A stretch of DNA of 32,601 bases from CAZIAK01 sp964537035 (GCA_964537035.1 CAZIAK010000050.1:1-32601), one strand, 5' to 3'; counted from the first letter of the stretch, positions 23,606 to 31,583 are shown. Translations and numbers: made by a program. Notes: generated by a model not told the origin, from the sequence alone.

Positions 23606-24040
23606 TCAGGCCTCTTCGGGTTTGTCGCAGACCACTTCGTACTTGATGCCCTCGAGGTCCTTGAAGAAGACGGCGTAGTACTGAGGGCTGTATTCATTGT
23701 AGAGCCTTGGCTCGGCGACGATCTCCGCGCCAATGGCCTGCACCTGAGCGTAGAAGCGGTCGACCTCTTCTCGGGAGTCGGCCCTGAATGCCAGATGATG
23801 CAGTGCGCCGGGCTTGCGGCGGCAGATCGTGTCGTCTGCGAAGGCCTCTCTTGGCGAGCTGATGGTGAAACCCAACTGCGGGTGGGTGTAGTCCAGCACA
23901 TGCAGCTCGTGGCTCTTGATGACCGTGTGGACCCGCTGGTTGCGCTCGAAGCCCAGCAGTGGCAGCAGCTTGTCGTAGAACGGCACGGCGACGCTCATGT
24001 CCTTCACGGTGATCTGGACGTGATCGATGATGGGTTTCAT
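23606..24040 (-). CDS. VOC-family (glyoxalase-fold) protein, single domain
   Basis: A 144-residue cytoplasmic protein with the beta-alpha-beta-beta-beta fold repeat. IIDHVQITVKDMSVAVPFYDKLLPLLGF opens the first module, LHHLAFRADSREEVDRFY the second, and FKDLEGIKYEVVC closes it. H7, the His of LHHLAF and the Glu of KYEVV sit at the usual metal-ligand positions. Relatives include glyoxalase I, dioxygenases and antibiotic-binding proteins; the substrate cannot be told. It heads a unit with DUF488 (starting four bases after its stop) and the methyltransferase. The ATG at 24040 begins exactly at the conserved N-terminus, without a strong ribosome site. Confidence 0.9.
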   Translation of the reverse strand: MKPIIDHVQITVKDMSVAVPFYDKLLPLLGFERNQRVHTVIKSHELHVLDYTHPQLGFTISSPREAFADDTICRRKPGALHHLAFRADSREEVDRFYAQVQAIGAEIVAEPRLYNEYSPQYYAVFFKDLEGIKYEVVCDKPEEA

Positions 24041-24067
24041 GGGGCCTGGCTTCGCTGGGGCTGGCGT

Positions 24068-24877
24068 TCAGCGCGGTGTGGCAGGGCGCGAATCTACCTG
24101 ATCGATCAGGACCACGTCGCCGCGCCAAGCGGCGTCGGTCTTCTCGGCCAAGGCGACTCCTGGGCCGGCGTTTGGGAGCTGGGCGATGATCTCGCCCGTC
24201 TCTGACCAGAGCGCACTCTTGCCCGCCGCGGCCAGCCCGCCTGTGGGGCCGCCGAAGTTCGCGAACGCGACGACCATGGTGTGATCCGCTGCGTGGCCGG
24301 CGAGAGAAGCGGTGGCCGCTTCGAGTTCAGAGGGGATGACGAACATGCTGGCCAGGTAGGCCGTGGCGCCCAGGCTCGCGGCTCTTTGGGGGTGGGACGG
24401 GTGGCTCGTGTCTGCGCAAACGGCGACCGCCGCCAACGTGTGATCGATGGCAATCAGAGGGTTGCGGTCGCCGGGCGAGAAGACGGTGGCCTCTGCAGGG
24501 GGCACCGTGCCGTCGCAGCTCGCGCTGGCCGGGAACGCGCCCAGATGGTGCTTCGTGTAGAGGTCGACGGAGCGATCGGGGGAGAGGATGAACGCGCCGA
24601 TGAAGAGCTGTGATCCCAACCGAATCGGAGCGCCGACGATGAGGGTGACCGCGAGTGAGTGGGCGGCGTCGCGGAGTGGGGCGAGCCGTGGGTCGTGAGC
24701 AGAAAACGCGAGATTGTGGGCGAGCCCGATCTCGTAGCCGGTGAGGGACAGCTCGGGGAACACGACGAGCTGGGACCACTCCCGCGCCGCGACCTCGGCA
24801 AGTCGAAGGTGTTGAGCGACGTTTGCAGCAACGTCGCCTCTCACCGGGACGGTCTGTGCTACGGCGAGGGTGCGCAC
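24068..24877 (-). CDS. Carbon-nitrogen hydrolase (nitrilase superfamily)
   Basis: A 269-residue cytoplasmic hydrolase. The catalytic triad is complete: E42 in FPELSLTGYE, K109 in LYTKHHL and C154 in AVCADTSHP. Family members hydrolyse amides, carbamoyl compounds or nitriles; the short form fits an omega-amidase or N-carbamoyl amidohydrolase-like enzyme, but the substrate is open. The start is GTG 24877 with AAGGAG eight bases upstream, a strong ribosome site that lies inside the end of the overlapping small ORF. It ends 27 bases before the VOC gene downstream, so a longer transcript including VOC, DUF488 and the methyltransferase is possible. Confidence 0.92.
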   Translation of the reverse strand: MRTLAVAQTVPVRGDVAANVAQHLRLAEVAAREWSQLVVFPELSLTGYEIGLAHNLAFSAHDPRLAPLRDAAHSLAVTLIVGAPIRLGSQLFIGAFILSPDRSVDLYTKHHLGAFPASASCDGTVPPAEATVFSPGDRNPLIAIDHTLAAVAVCADTSHPSHPQRAASLGATAYLASMFVIPSELEAATASLAGHAADHTMVVAFANFGGPTGGLAAAGKSALWSETGEIIAQLPNAGPGVALAEKTDAAWRGDVVLIDQVDSRPATPR

Positions 24878-25097
24878 GATCGCTGCTCCTTGTGCGCTGC
24901 CTCGAGCTTGCGCAGCCGATGCCAGGCCACGCCCCAGATCGCTCGGAAGCCCCGCCCAAGAAGCGGGGTCAGCCGTTCGGCGGCTTCGGCAGGGGGCACG
25001 CCGGCAGACTCCCAGGCCTTGGCGGTCTCGGTCATGGCGGGCACGGGCGAGGGCGAATGCAGAGGGCCGACCAGAGCTGCTGCTCGATCTCGCTCAT
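24859..25097 (-). CDS. Small conserved-looking ORF with apparent frameshift
   Basis: An ATG at 25097 with a good ribosome site (GGGAAGG about ten bases upstream) reads MSEIEQQLWSAL and then runs out of frame to a TGA. A second frame reads HSPSPVPAMTETAKAWESAG and continues to 24859 with well-ordered sequence (ERLTPLLGRGFRAIWGVAWHRLRKLEAA). One extra base near 25060 would join them into a protein of about 80 residues. The second frame alone could start at ATG 25035 but has no ribosome site. It overlaps the nitrilase start by 19 bases. It is either a sequencing error, a real frameshift, or a short leader followed by a 58-residue gene. Family not recognised. Confidence 0.5.
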
Positions 25098-25132
25098 GGT
25101 TCAGATGCCTTCCCGTGGTTGGCGCTGCGTCT

Positions 25133-25606
25133 TCACGGGACCTGCCAGAGGCCCTGTTCGATTCCGCTGTGAATGTAGATGGAGATCGTGCCGTGGCCGG
25201 GGAGCTCGGTAGGTCCGAGCGCGATCATGGCGCCCAGCTCAGCCGCTCGTGCGGTCGCGGCTGCGATGTCTGCGACGCGCAGGTACGTGCGGACGCCCTG
25301 CAGTTCCTGGTCATGCATGGGCGCGCGGATGCCGCAGATCGAGCCGCCGGGGATGGTGGCCACGTAGGCGTTGCCCAGTTCGGGCACCGTGGGTCCGAAC
25401 TGCCAGCCGTAGGCCTCGCTGTAGAGGTCACGAGCGGCTTCGATATCGGCAGTGATGATCTCGAGGTAGTGGACCCCGTGCTCAGGAACGGTCATGTCTT
25501 GGGAACCTCCATGGATGTCGTCAGACATGCAGCCCGGTGCCGGGAGAAGCCACATGAGGGTCAGTGTGGTAGCGGCGAACCGTCGTCGCCATGTGTGTTC
25601 GGTCAT
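25133..25606 (-). CDS. VOC-family protein, possibly exported
   Basis: The VOC domain begins at HGVHYLEIITADIEAARDLYSEAYGWQFG and ends in SIYIHSGIEQGLWQVP, about 115 residues, the length of a single glyoxalase-fold protein. Two starts compete. ATG 25606 adds MTEHTWRRRFAATTLTLMWLLPAPGC, which looks like a signal peptide with a possible but non-standard lipobox. ATG 25495 (MTVPEHGVHYLEI) has GGAGG ten bases upstream and gives the usual cytoplasmic 120-residue protein. ATG 25612 is a third option. Metal positions: the His of GVHYLEI and the Glu of IEQGLW are plausible ligands. It lies 35 bases before the small ORF/nitrilase unit, on the same strand. Substrate unknown. Confidence 0.8.
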   Translation of the reverse strand: MTEHTWRRRFAATTLTLMWLLPAPGCMSDDIHGGSQDMTVPEHGVHYLEIITADIEAARDLYSEAYGWQFGPTVPELGNAYVATIPGGSICGIRAPMHDQELQGVRTYLRVADIAAATARAAELGAMIALGPTELPGHGTISIYIHSGIEQGLWQVP

Positions 25607-25765
25607 GTCCATCGCGCTCGCTCGTTGTTTGGCCTGGCGACAGCGCGCACCCATGCCCGGCAGGCGCTGATCCTCAGCAGATCCTAGCAGCCTTCAGGGC
25701 AGGCGGTCCCAGCAACTGAACGCAGCTTCAGCAGCATTCTGTGGATCGACCCAAGACGCGGCCGC

Positions 25766-26557
25766 TCACGGCGACGAGTGGCCTTCCATGAGCCTCTCTA
25801 CGGCTGTGGCGCTCCCGAGGTCGATCCCGAAATGGGACTGCAGGAGTGCTCGGTACTCCTCCGCCGTGTCCACGTGCCGTTCGTCGCGCTGCTCGTCGGC
25901 TGTTTCTATCCAGCGGTCATTTGACAGGGTGACCCGGCCGTCACCGGTGGCTCTTGAGCAGATGGTCTTGCGGGTGAAAGCTGACTCTGGCGACGTCTGC
26001 TGGTACTGGCACATGGCGGCGAAGTCTGTGAGCCGGTGAGGCGTCAGCGAGAAGACGAAGTCTGTCTCCCACTTTGCCTTTCGCTTCTGCTGAAGTGCCC
26101 ACTCGGAGTGCTGCTCGACGAGGCGGTAGGCGCTGCCCCGTTGAACGCTCTCATGGGGATGGTCAAGTCGCAGAGGCTCGATGAACGAGTCGCCGAAGCC
26201 TACGTCTGCGATCAGACGCTCACCGAGATCGACCAGCAGCACCATGTGGTCAAACTCTGGGCCAGGGTGGGCCCCGTCGTGCACGCGCGCGGACAAGAGC
26301 GTGACGGCAAAGCCCAGTTGCTCGAGCAGCCACCCGAACAGGCCATTGAGTTCGTAACAGAAGCCACCTCGGCCGCGCTCCACGATCTTGTCGTAGAAGG
26401 CGGCATGCGAAAGCGAAATCGGTCGCCCCAGGGTGATGTCCAGGTTCTCGAACGGCACGGTGAACATGTGTGCGCGGTGGAGCTGTGTGAGCGTCTCGGC
26501 AGTGGGCTCTCGCGATCCGTGGTAGTCGATGCGCTGGAGGTAGGCGTCGATGTTCAT
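25766..26557 (-). CDS. nat: Arylamine N-acetyltransferase
   Basis: A 263-residue cytoplasmic enzyme that transfers an acetyl (or other acyl) group from CoA to arylamines, hydrazines or a natural-product amine. The Cys-His-Asp triad is complete: C67 in RGGFCYELN, H104 in FDHMVLLV and D118 in ADVGFGD. The opening PFENLDITLGRPISLS is typical. The length is close to the usual 270-280. The ATG at 26557 has GAGG seven bases upstream and matches the conserved N-terminus; in-frame sequence further upstream is the shadow of the P-loop gene. In actinobacteria and some others NAT homologues act in lipid or antibiotic synthesis, but no such cluster is here, so detoxification is the simplest reading. Confidence 0.93.
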   Translation of the reverse strand: MNIDAYLQRIDYHGSREPTAETLTQLHRAHMFTVPFENLDITLGRPISLSHAAFYDKIVERGRGGFCYELNGLFGWLLEQLGFAVTLLSARVHDGAHPGPEFDHMVLLVDLGERLIADVGFGDSFIEPLRLDHPHESVQRGSAYRLVEQHSEWALQQKRKAKWETDFVFSLTPHRLTDFAAMCQYQQTSPESAFTRKTICSRATGDGRVTLSNDRWIETADEQRDERHVDTAEEYRALLQSHFGIDLGSATAVERLMEGHSSP

Positions 26558-26600
26558 GGGTGTGCCTCGCGCCCGGTCAAGGTGCTCGCCGAAGCGATCT

Positions 26601-27089
26601 TCAGGCACGCTCATTTGACGTGAACTCTCGCTTCTCGCCAGCGAACTGGTCGAAGAGTCTTCGGTGCGCCTGCAACGAGAACTCATCGGATCGTTCGGGA
26701 TACTGCTCGACCCAGGCGAGCAACATGTCCAGGTTGGCGTCCTGCTCCTCGGCTGACGCGTATTTGTGCGGCTCCCAGGGGCGACGCCTGCAGTTGGCAG
26801 AGCAGACGGCAACGCCGGGGTTGAGAAACACGATCTCGGTGCACTGGGGGATCACCAGTGCCAGCAGGTCTGCGTAGCAGCCTTCGACGACCCAGCTCTC
26901 GTTGCTCTCAAGGAAGGGCTCGATGAGCTGCGCGCTCTGGGGTAGTGGCTTTCTCGCTGGCGTGGTGCAGCCGTCTGCCCAGGCCACCGTGTCCAGATCG
27001 AGGTGCGGGCAGGCATGCAGCTGGGCCCGCTCACGGGCGAGGGTCGACTTGCCAGATCCCGAGTTGCCGAAGATGAGCACTCTGTGCAT
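26601..27089 (-). CDS. P-loop kinase-like NTPase (adenylate-kinase-related)
   Basis: A 162-residue cytoplasmic protein. Walker A is GNSGSGKST at 8-16. HLDLDTVAW (about 30-38) resembles the Walker B-like or substrate segment of topology-modulation (FlaR-like) proteins, VVEGCYADLL follows, and a lid-like Arg-rich segment, CRRRPWEPHKY, lies near 100-110. It may phosphorylate a small molecule; FlaR-like proteins have no firm substrate. The ATG at 27089 starts directly at the P-loop strand. It lies 43 bases before the NAT gene in the same direction and 55 bases after the DUF6868 gene, so a common transcript is likely. Confidence 0.85.
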   Translation of the reverse strand: MHRVLIFGNSGSGKSTLARERAQLHACPHLDLDTVAWADGCTTPARKPLPQSAQLIEPFLESNESWVVEGCYADLLALVIPQCTEIVFLNPGVAVCSANCRRRPWEPHKYASAEEQDANLDMLLAWVEQYPERSDEFSLQAHRRLFDQFAGEKREFTSNERA

Positions 27090-27144
27090 GTGAAGGCTCT
27101 TCTTCCTCTTGGCGTCCGCGGTGGTCGGCGGGGGCAGCGGCCCG

Positions 27145-27390
27145 TCAGGCCATGAGTTTCAAGGCGATGTAAGGGGTGACGCTGAGCACCAAGGTAGCGA
27201 TCTTGAACTGCGCCAGGTACTGAAAGTAGGCGCGGCTGAGCACGTCGGGCTCCAGACCAAACAGCCTGGCGTGAATCTGCACGGCACCCTTGCGAAACGC
27301 GGTGACCATCAGAAACGACAGGAGCAAGATGCCCACGTTGATGACCACACACCAGCCGAAAAACTCGCTCAGAACTTCTATCGTGATCAT
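27145..27390 (-). CDS. DUF6868-type small membrane protein
   Basis: An 81-residue inner-membrane protein with two hydrophobic helices, FFGWCVVINVGILLLSFLMV and FKIATLVLSVTPYIALKLMA, joined by the amphipathic loop HARLFGLEPDVLSRAYFQYLA. I recognise this layout and the FQYLAQFKIATLVL segment as the DUF6868 family, whose function is unknown. ATG 27390 is preferred over GTG 27396 because GAGGAAAGG stands at the right distance from it. No obvious partner lies nearby beyond the P-loop gene downstream. Confidence 0.8.
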   Translation of the reverse strand: MITIEVLSEFFGWCVVINVGILLLSFLMVTAFRKGAVQIHARLFGLEPDVLSRAYFQYLAQFKIATLVLSVTPYIALKLMA

Positions 27391-27589
27391 GTTCACCTTT
27401 CCTCAGTCATGGGGATGACCCGACCTACAGCGGCACAGTATGGATAGCCCAGCGCGGCCGCCCAGGTCACTACGCTGAGTTGCTGATGAAGAGGAGCTGC
27501 TCGTCAGCGCCGTCTGGCAGACATTGCGCAAAGTGCCGTGGTGGCGCCACCGAGGGGTGCTCGGCGCGCGGAACTTCATGCAGAGGCTG

Positions 27590-28449
27590 CTAGCGCGCGG
27601 TACGCGCAATCGGCCAGTCCGGGTCGGCTGCCAAGGTTTCGCTCTGGTGGCCACCGCTGTTGAGCTGCGCGGTGTACACGCCGTACCTGCGGATGGACCG
27701 CTGAAGGTGGCCCGGATTGCTGATGATCCCGAACGTCTGCAGGATCACCGGGCCGTCGTAGCCAGCGTCTTGCAGCGCCTGCAGAAACGGGAGCAGGCTG
27801 TAGCCGCCTTCGTCGAGCGGCTTGATCACATCGCTCCAGTTGAGAAAGGGCAGGGGCGGCCCGGCATAGGCGTGATGATCTGCGCCGGCGATGGCGACCA
27901 GCGCGGTCTGTGCAACGTGGGCCGCGACCACGGCCTCGATGTCGTACTGGTTGCCGCCCCGGATCTCATGGGCCGTGTGCAGCGAGTTCAGCAGGTTGGG
28001 ATGGCCGACCGCAGCGATGTGTGTGGCCGCTTCGTCGGCCGTCTCGATGCTCGTGTTCCAGTGGGGGTAGACCACGGTCTGCACCCCGAACGCCTGGGAC
28101 TCCCGGGCCATCTGCATGAGCAGCTGGCGAATGGCTGCGTCCGACGGCGCCTTCTTCACCACGACCCAGAGCGGAGAGCCCGCCTTGGCCAAGACCGGCA
28201 GGGCGTCGCGCCACACCAACGGGCTGGCCGGGTCATTGAAGTCAAAGGCCACATACGCGATGAGATCAAAGCCGTCGATTCTCGAGGCGTAGCTCTCGTA
28301 CTCCTTCAGCTTGAGCAGATCTGCCGACGACTTGAGGCGAGTGACCAGCCCGCTGTAGCCCAGGGACTTCACGTAATCGATGTTGCCTCGCGGCGTCATC
28401 GTGAGGGTGAAGTCGTAGACCATGAGCGCTGGCTGGGCGTGCGCGCTCG
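27590..28449 (-). CDS. Sugar phosphate isomerase/epimerase-fold protein, 5' end in gap
   Basis: Over 277 residues of a TIM-barrel protein of the xylose-isomerase-like group: MVYDFTLTMTPRGNIDYVKSLGYSGL opens, VQTVVYPHWNTSIETADEA (with Tyr, His and Trp near the pocket) lies mid-protein, and VILQTFGIISNP is near the end. The frame stays open upstream of the ATG at 28423 and reads SAHAQPALMVYDF up to the N gap, so the true start lies in or beyond the gap. SAHAQ resembles a signal-peptidase site after Ala, which suggests an exported protein. Catalytic metal ligands are not certain from sequence, and the substrate is unknown. A short stretch of about 190 bases without a gene precedes the DUF6868 gene downstream. 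Confidence 0.82.
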
Positions 28450-28549
28450 NNNNNNNNNNNNNNNNNNNNNNNNNNNNNNNNNNNNNNNNNNNNNNNNNNN
28501 NNNNNNNNNNNNNNNNNNNNNNNNNNNNNNNNNNNNNNNNNNNNNNNNN
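28450..28549. other. Assembly gap of 100 N
   Basis: Exactly 100 unknown bases. It hides the 5' end of the isomerase-fold gene. The far flank (28550 onward) carries an unrelated NmrA-like fragment, so the gap contains the start of one gene and perhaps other sequence; its real length is unknown. Confidence 0.98.
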
Positions 28550-28572
28550 TGTTCCATCCTGTGGGTCTCAGC

Positions 28573-28692
28573 CTAACCCATCGCCAGCAACTCGACGGTG
28601 ATGGTGTACATTTCGCATGAGTGGCCCTCTTCTGTGAGGGCGGCGACCACCACGTCGGCGATGTCATCGATGTCGATGGGGGGCTGAAGCCC
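28573..28692 (-). pseudogene. NmrA-like (SDR) gene fragment
   Basis: About 39 residues, reading PPIDIDDIADVVVAALTEEG, then HSCEMYTITVELLAMG and stop, match the part of NmrA-like NAD(P)-binding proteins where IDVDDIADVAVAAL precedes the substrate region. Nothing of the Rossmann N-terminus is present: the frame begins inside the end of the AlkD-like gene. There is no start codon or ribosome site of its own. It is best read as the remnant of a deleted gene whose 5' part was replaced by, or lost next to, the AlkD-like gene. Confidence 0.6.
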
Positions 28693-28694
28693 GG

Positions 28695-29405
28695 TCAGCA
28701 CTTGATCGTCTTGCGCTTCTTGCCAGCCCTGCCTTTCTTCTCGACCTTGTCGATGTAGGCGGTGGCGAGGGGCACCTTGCACGAGGTCCCGTTCATGTCG
28801 ACCTCGACCTTGCCCAGCCGCTTGGCTGTGGCCTTGGCGTGGCTGCTCAAGGGCAAGACGTAGGAACCCACCGCGATGACGAATCCGTTCATCGTGTAGC
28901 GCACTCGGTTGGGCGCTGAATCGATGTCTCTTTCGATCTGCTTGAGCAGAGCCTTGATCTCAGCCAGGTCCAGGTCTTCGTCAGCGGTTACGGCGACGAG
29001 TCCGGAGTAGGTGTTCCAGCCGCACGAAGCGACCGACTCCTTCTTCGCCTTGATCCACTGCATGGCCAGGGCGCGGGCGTGCTTGCTCTCGGTGGCCACG
29101 CCAGGGACGGTGTACTCGGAGATCATGGACCAGCTGGCGTTGCGGGCCCAGGTGTTGAGCAGCCGCTTGGTCATCAGCGACCCGTCGGCCACCATGCCTG
29201 CCAGGTACATGGCGTCGCTGTTGCCGGTCTCGTAGAGGGCGCAGGCCAGCTCATGCTCGGCCTTGATCTGCTTGGCGATCACCTTCATGTCGGCGACGCT
29301 GACGCCGTACAAGTCGGGCGGCCCTCCGTGTGCTGCGAAGGCCTGGATTCGTTGCGGATTGCCCTTTCGTTTGAGGGCAGCCATGACCTTGGCGACGGTG
29401 TTCAT
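28695..29405 (-). CDS. DNA alkylation repair protein, AlkD-like
   Basis: A 236-residue all-helical HEAT-like repeat protein (COG4912 type). NPQRIQAFAAHGGPPDLYGVSVADMKVIAKQIK opens, LACALYETGNSDAMYLAGMVAD and LLNTWARNASWSMISEY follow, and a basic tail AYIDKVEKKGRAGKKRKTIKC ends it. AlkD-type proteins are DNA glycosylases for alkylated bases; this longer relative is only family-level similar, so the activity is inferred. The ATG at 29405 has AGGAGA seven bases upstream, a strong site. The Lys/Arg-rich tail suits DNA binding. It is probably monocistronic; the gap of about 175 bases to the next upstream gene shows no clear signals. Confidence 0.88.
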   Translation of the reverse strand: MNTVAKVMAALKRKGNPQRIQAFAAHGGPPDLYGVSVADMKVIAKQIKAEHELACALYETGNSDAMYLAGMVADGSLMTKRLLNTWARNASWSMISEYTVPGVATESKHARALAMQWIKAKKESVASCGWNTYSGLVAVTADEDLDLAEIKALLKQIERDIDSAPNRVRYTMNGFVIAVGSYVLPLSSHAKATAKRLGKVEVDMNGTSCKVPLATAYIDKVEKKGRAGKKRKTIKC

Positions 29406-29580
29406 GAGCGGCTCTCCTGGGCGGGGGGCTGCATCCTAGTCGATCGCACCGGAACACGGGGCGCCCGAGAGGTGCGATGGCCTGCCCCCGCGCCCGATGG
29501 CCCGGCCAGGCTGCCAGCCCGTTTGCGCTTGGATCCGCGAACTGAAAACGCCGTCTGCTGCAAGGGCTCGTCAGGGGTCT

Positions 29581-30129
29581 TCACTCTCGCCAGTACTTCG
29601 CCTCGTTCAACACCGATGTGCACACGACCCTTCCATCGAGCCTCTCGAGTTCACGGGGCGGCAGCGCCTGCACCATCCATGCGTCGGCGTTCTCTGCCGG
29701 GATGGGATGAGGCGCCTGCAGACCAAGCGCCCCGGCTGGCTGGAAACCATGGCTTGGGTAGTAGCCAGGGTGCCCAAGGACGAAGACCAGCTCAGCTCCC
29801 GTCCCGCTCAGTCGCTTGAGCCCCTCCCTGATGAGCAGACCACCGATGCCTCGGCCGTGAAGAGCCTGCCGGATGCCCAGGGGGGCGAGGATCGTTGCCT
29901 CGATTTCACGGTCTGATGTGTGGACTCGCACGGCCGTGAACAGAATGTGCCCCACCAGCTGCCCCTCTGACTCAGCGACGAGCGACAGACGGGGTCTCGC
30001 CGCACCATCTTTCAGCAGCAAGCCCACGAGTTCGACGATCTCGGGACCGTCATGAGCACCGAACGCATCGAGGTGGCATGCACCGATGGCTTCGAGGTCA
30101 GCGGGTGTGGCGAGGCGCACTGTGGTCAT
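29581..30129 (-). CDS. GNAT-family N-acetyltransferase (YhbS-like)
   Basis: A 182-residue cytoplasmic acetyl-CoA-dependent acetyltransferase. VRLATPADLEAI opens, LVGHILFTAV forms the central strand, and LAPLGIRQALHGRGIGGLLIREGL carries the CoA-pyrophosphate loop (QxxGxG type). FVLGHPGYYPSHGFQPA matches the YhbS-like (COG3153) pattern. Substrate unknown. The ATG at 30129 starts at the conserved N-terminus and lies 39 bases from the third N gap, so an upstream partner could be hidden. Confidence 0.9.
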   Translation of the reverse strand: MTTVRLATPADLEAIGACHLDAFGAHDGPEIVELVGLLLKDGAARPRLSLVAESEGQLVGHILFTAVRVHTSDREIEATILAPLGIRQALHGRGIGGLLIREGLKRLSGTGAELVFVLGHPGYYPSHGFQPAGALGLQAPHPIPAENADAWMVQALPPRELERLDGRVVCTSVLNEAKYWRE

Positions 30130-30168
30130 GGTCTGTCAGCGTCGCTCCGCACCGGTGTCCAGGGGGAG

Positions 30169-30268
30169 NNNNNNNNNNNNNNNNNNNNNNNNNNNNNNNN
30201 NNNNNNNNNNNNNNNNNNNNNNNNNNNNNNNNNNNNNNNNNNNNNNNNNNNNNNNNNNNNNNNNNNNN
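30169..30268. other. Assembly gap of 100 N
   Basis: Exactly 100 unknown bases. The nine bases CAGGGGGAG stand on both sides (30160-30168 and 30269-30277), as if the two contig ends overlap; the real gap may be zero or negative. No gene obviously crosses it. Confidence 0.98.
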
Positions 30269-30378
30269 CAGGGGGAGAGGGACGCGACGAGGCGGTCGAT
30301 CACGTGTCATGAGTCACTCTCTGGAACTGGCTGCACAACAAGCTTGGGCTTTAGTGGTGGGCCGTCAGTGGCCATCGA

Positions 30379-31332
30379 TTACGCCTTCCTTCGGCGGGCG
30401 CGCTTGGTCTTGGCCCCGCCACTCTCCGCAGCTGCCCCGTGAGCTTCCTTGAGCCAACGACTCCAGATCTTCTGCGGCAGGGGGGACTCGCTGGAGAACC
30501 GCGCCGTGACCCAGTTGCCGGTGCCAAGTTCGAAACGATCCGGCTCGCTCTTGGCCAGGTCCTTGGCTTGTTCCAGCGACTCGTCGAGCTTGAACATGGC
30601 CTTGAAACCGACGCCCTTGGCGCCAGGCCCGACGTAGAGGAACGCCTTCTTGCCTGCCTTGTAGGAGGTCTGATTGCAGGATGTCCCCTCGGCTGCATCC
30701 GGCAGAGCCGCAGCGGCCTTCTTCAGGGCCTCGGTTGGATCTCTCGCTCTTGCCATGCCTGCGTCCCTCGGTTTGGCCATGTCTCGGTGGTGTCGGACGA
30801 TGCGCCGGTTCCTCTTCTCGATATCGGCGATCGCGCTCTTCGCGAAACCAGCCCTCGCCAGGACACCCACCACGAACGCAGTCTTGCCTTCGACGTATCC
30901 CTCCATGTCGTCGCTGAACTTCTCTGCCAATCGCCTCTTCAGCTGTCCGTACTCCCGTGCCAGCGCGATGTCCCGACGCAAGGCGTCCCGAAAGGCCAGG
31001 TGATTGGCCAGGGCCGGACTGTGCGATGGGCACAGGTAGAGGTGGTGGCGCCGAGAGCCTGGCGGCGCGCGGAAGGCCTCACGCAGAGGGATGCCAAGGT
31101 CCCCCCTGTGTTCGTAACCCAGCGCGCTCAAGCGCTCGATGGCCTGCAAGAGGTCCGGCGCGGCCACAACGACGTTCATGTCGATCACCGGCTTCGCAGC
31201 CAGGCCCGGAACCGCGGTGCTGCCCACATGCTCAATGGACAGTGCGAGCCCCTGCAGAGCCGCACTGACAGGTTGGCGAAGCGCCTCGAACGCACCTGGC
31301 CAGGTCTCATCGTAGTCCACCACAACGACCAT
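30379..31332 (-). CDS. GrpB-family protein fused to MmcQ/YjbR-like domain
   Basis: A 317-residue protein. Residues 1-175 are a GrpB (UPF0157, nucleotidyltransferase-like) domain: YDETWPGAFEAL, IEHVGSTAVPGLAAKPVIDM (33-52) and HLYLCPSHSPALANHLAFRD. About 176-210 is a charged linker. About 215-300 matches the MmcQ/YjbR DNA-binding-like fold: KKAFLYVGPGAKGVGFKAMF, ELGTGNWVTARF and WSRWLKEAHGAA. A basic KTKRARRRKA tail follows. GrpB and YjbR proteins are usually separate, so the fusion suggests that they act together. The biological role of both is poorly known. The ATG at 31332 begins at the conserved start, though its ribosome site is weak. The 251 bases beyond it hold no convincing gene. Confidence 0.85.
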   Translation of the reverse strand: MVVVVDYDETWPGAFEALRQPVSAALQGLALSIEHVGSTAVPGLAAKPVIDMNVVVAAPDLLQAIERLSALGYEHRGDLGIPLREAFRAPPGSRRHHLYLCPSHSPALANHLAFRDALRRDIALAREYGQLKRRLAEKFSDDMEGYVEGKTAFVVGVLARAGFAKSAIADIEKRNRRIVRHHRDMAKPRDAGMARARDPTEALKKAAAALPDAAEGTSCNQTSYKAGKKAFLYVGPGAKGVGFKAMFKLDESLEQAKDLAKSEPDRFELGTGNWVTARFSSESPLPQKIWSRWLKEAHGAAAESGGAKTKRARRRKA

Positions 31333-31583
31333 TTGCTCAAGTCCAATCGTATCGCTTCACCTGGCGGGGATGGCACCCAGCGGTCGCCAAAGACGATTCT
31401 CTGCGGCGGTTGGTGAGGCGAGCTCCGAAAGAGATCGCCTGCCCCCGGCACCTGGCCACTCCAGCCGCTCACTGGCCAGCATACTCCAGAGCCTGCGCTC
31501 GCGACCCGCGCCGAGAGTGAGTCCTGTCTGATCGACCTCGAGCCGCGGGCAGGTGCCAGCCTAGTGAGGCTACGACACCGTCT

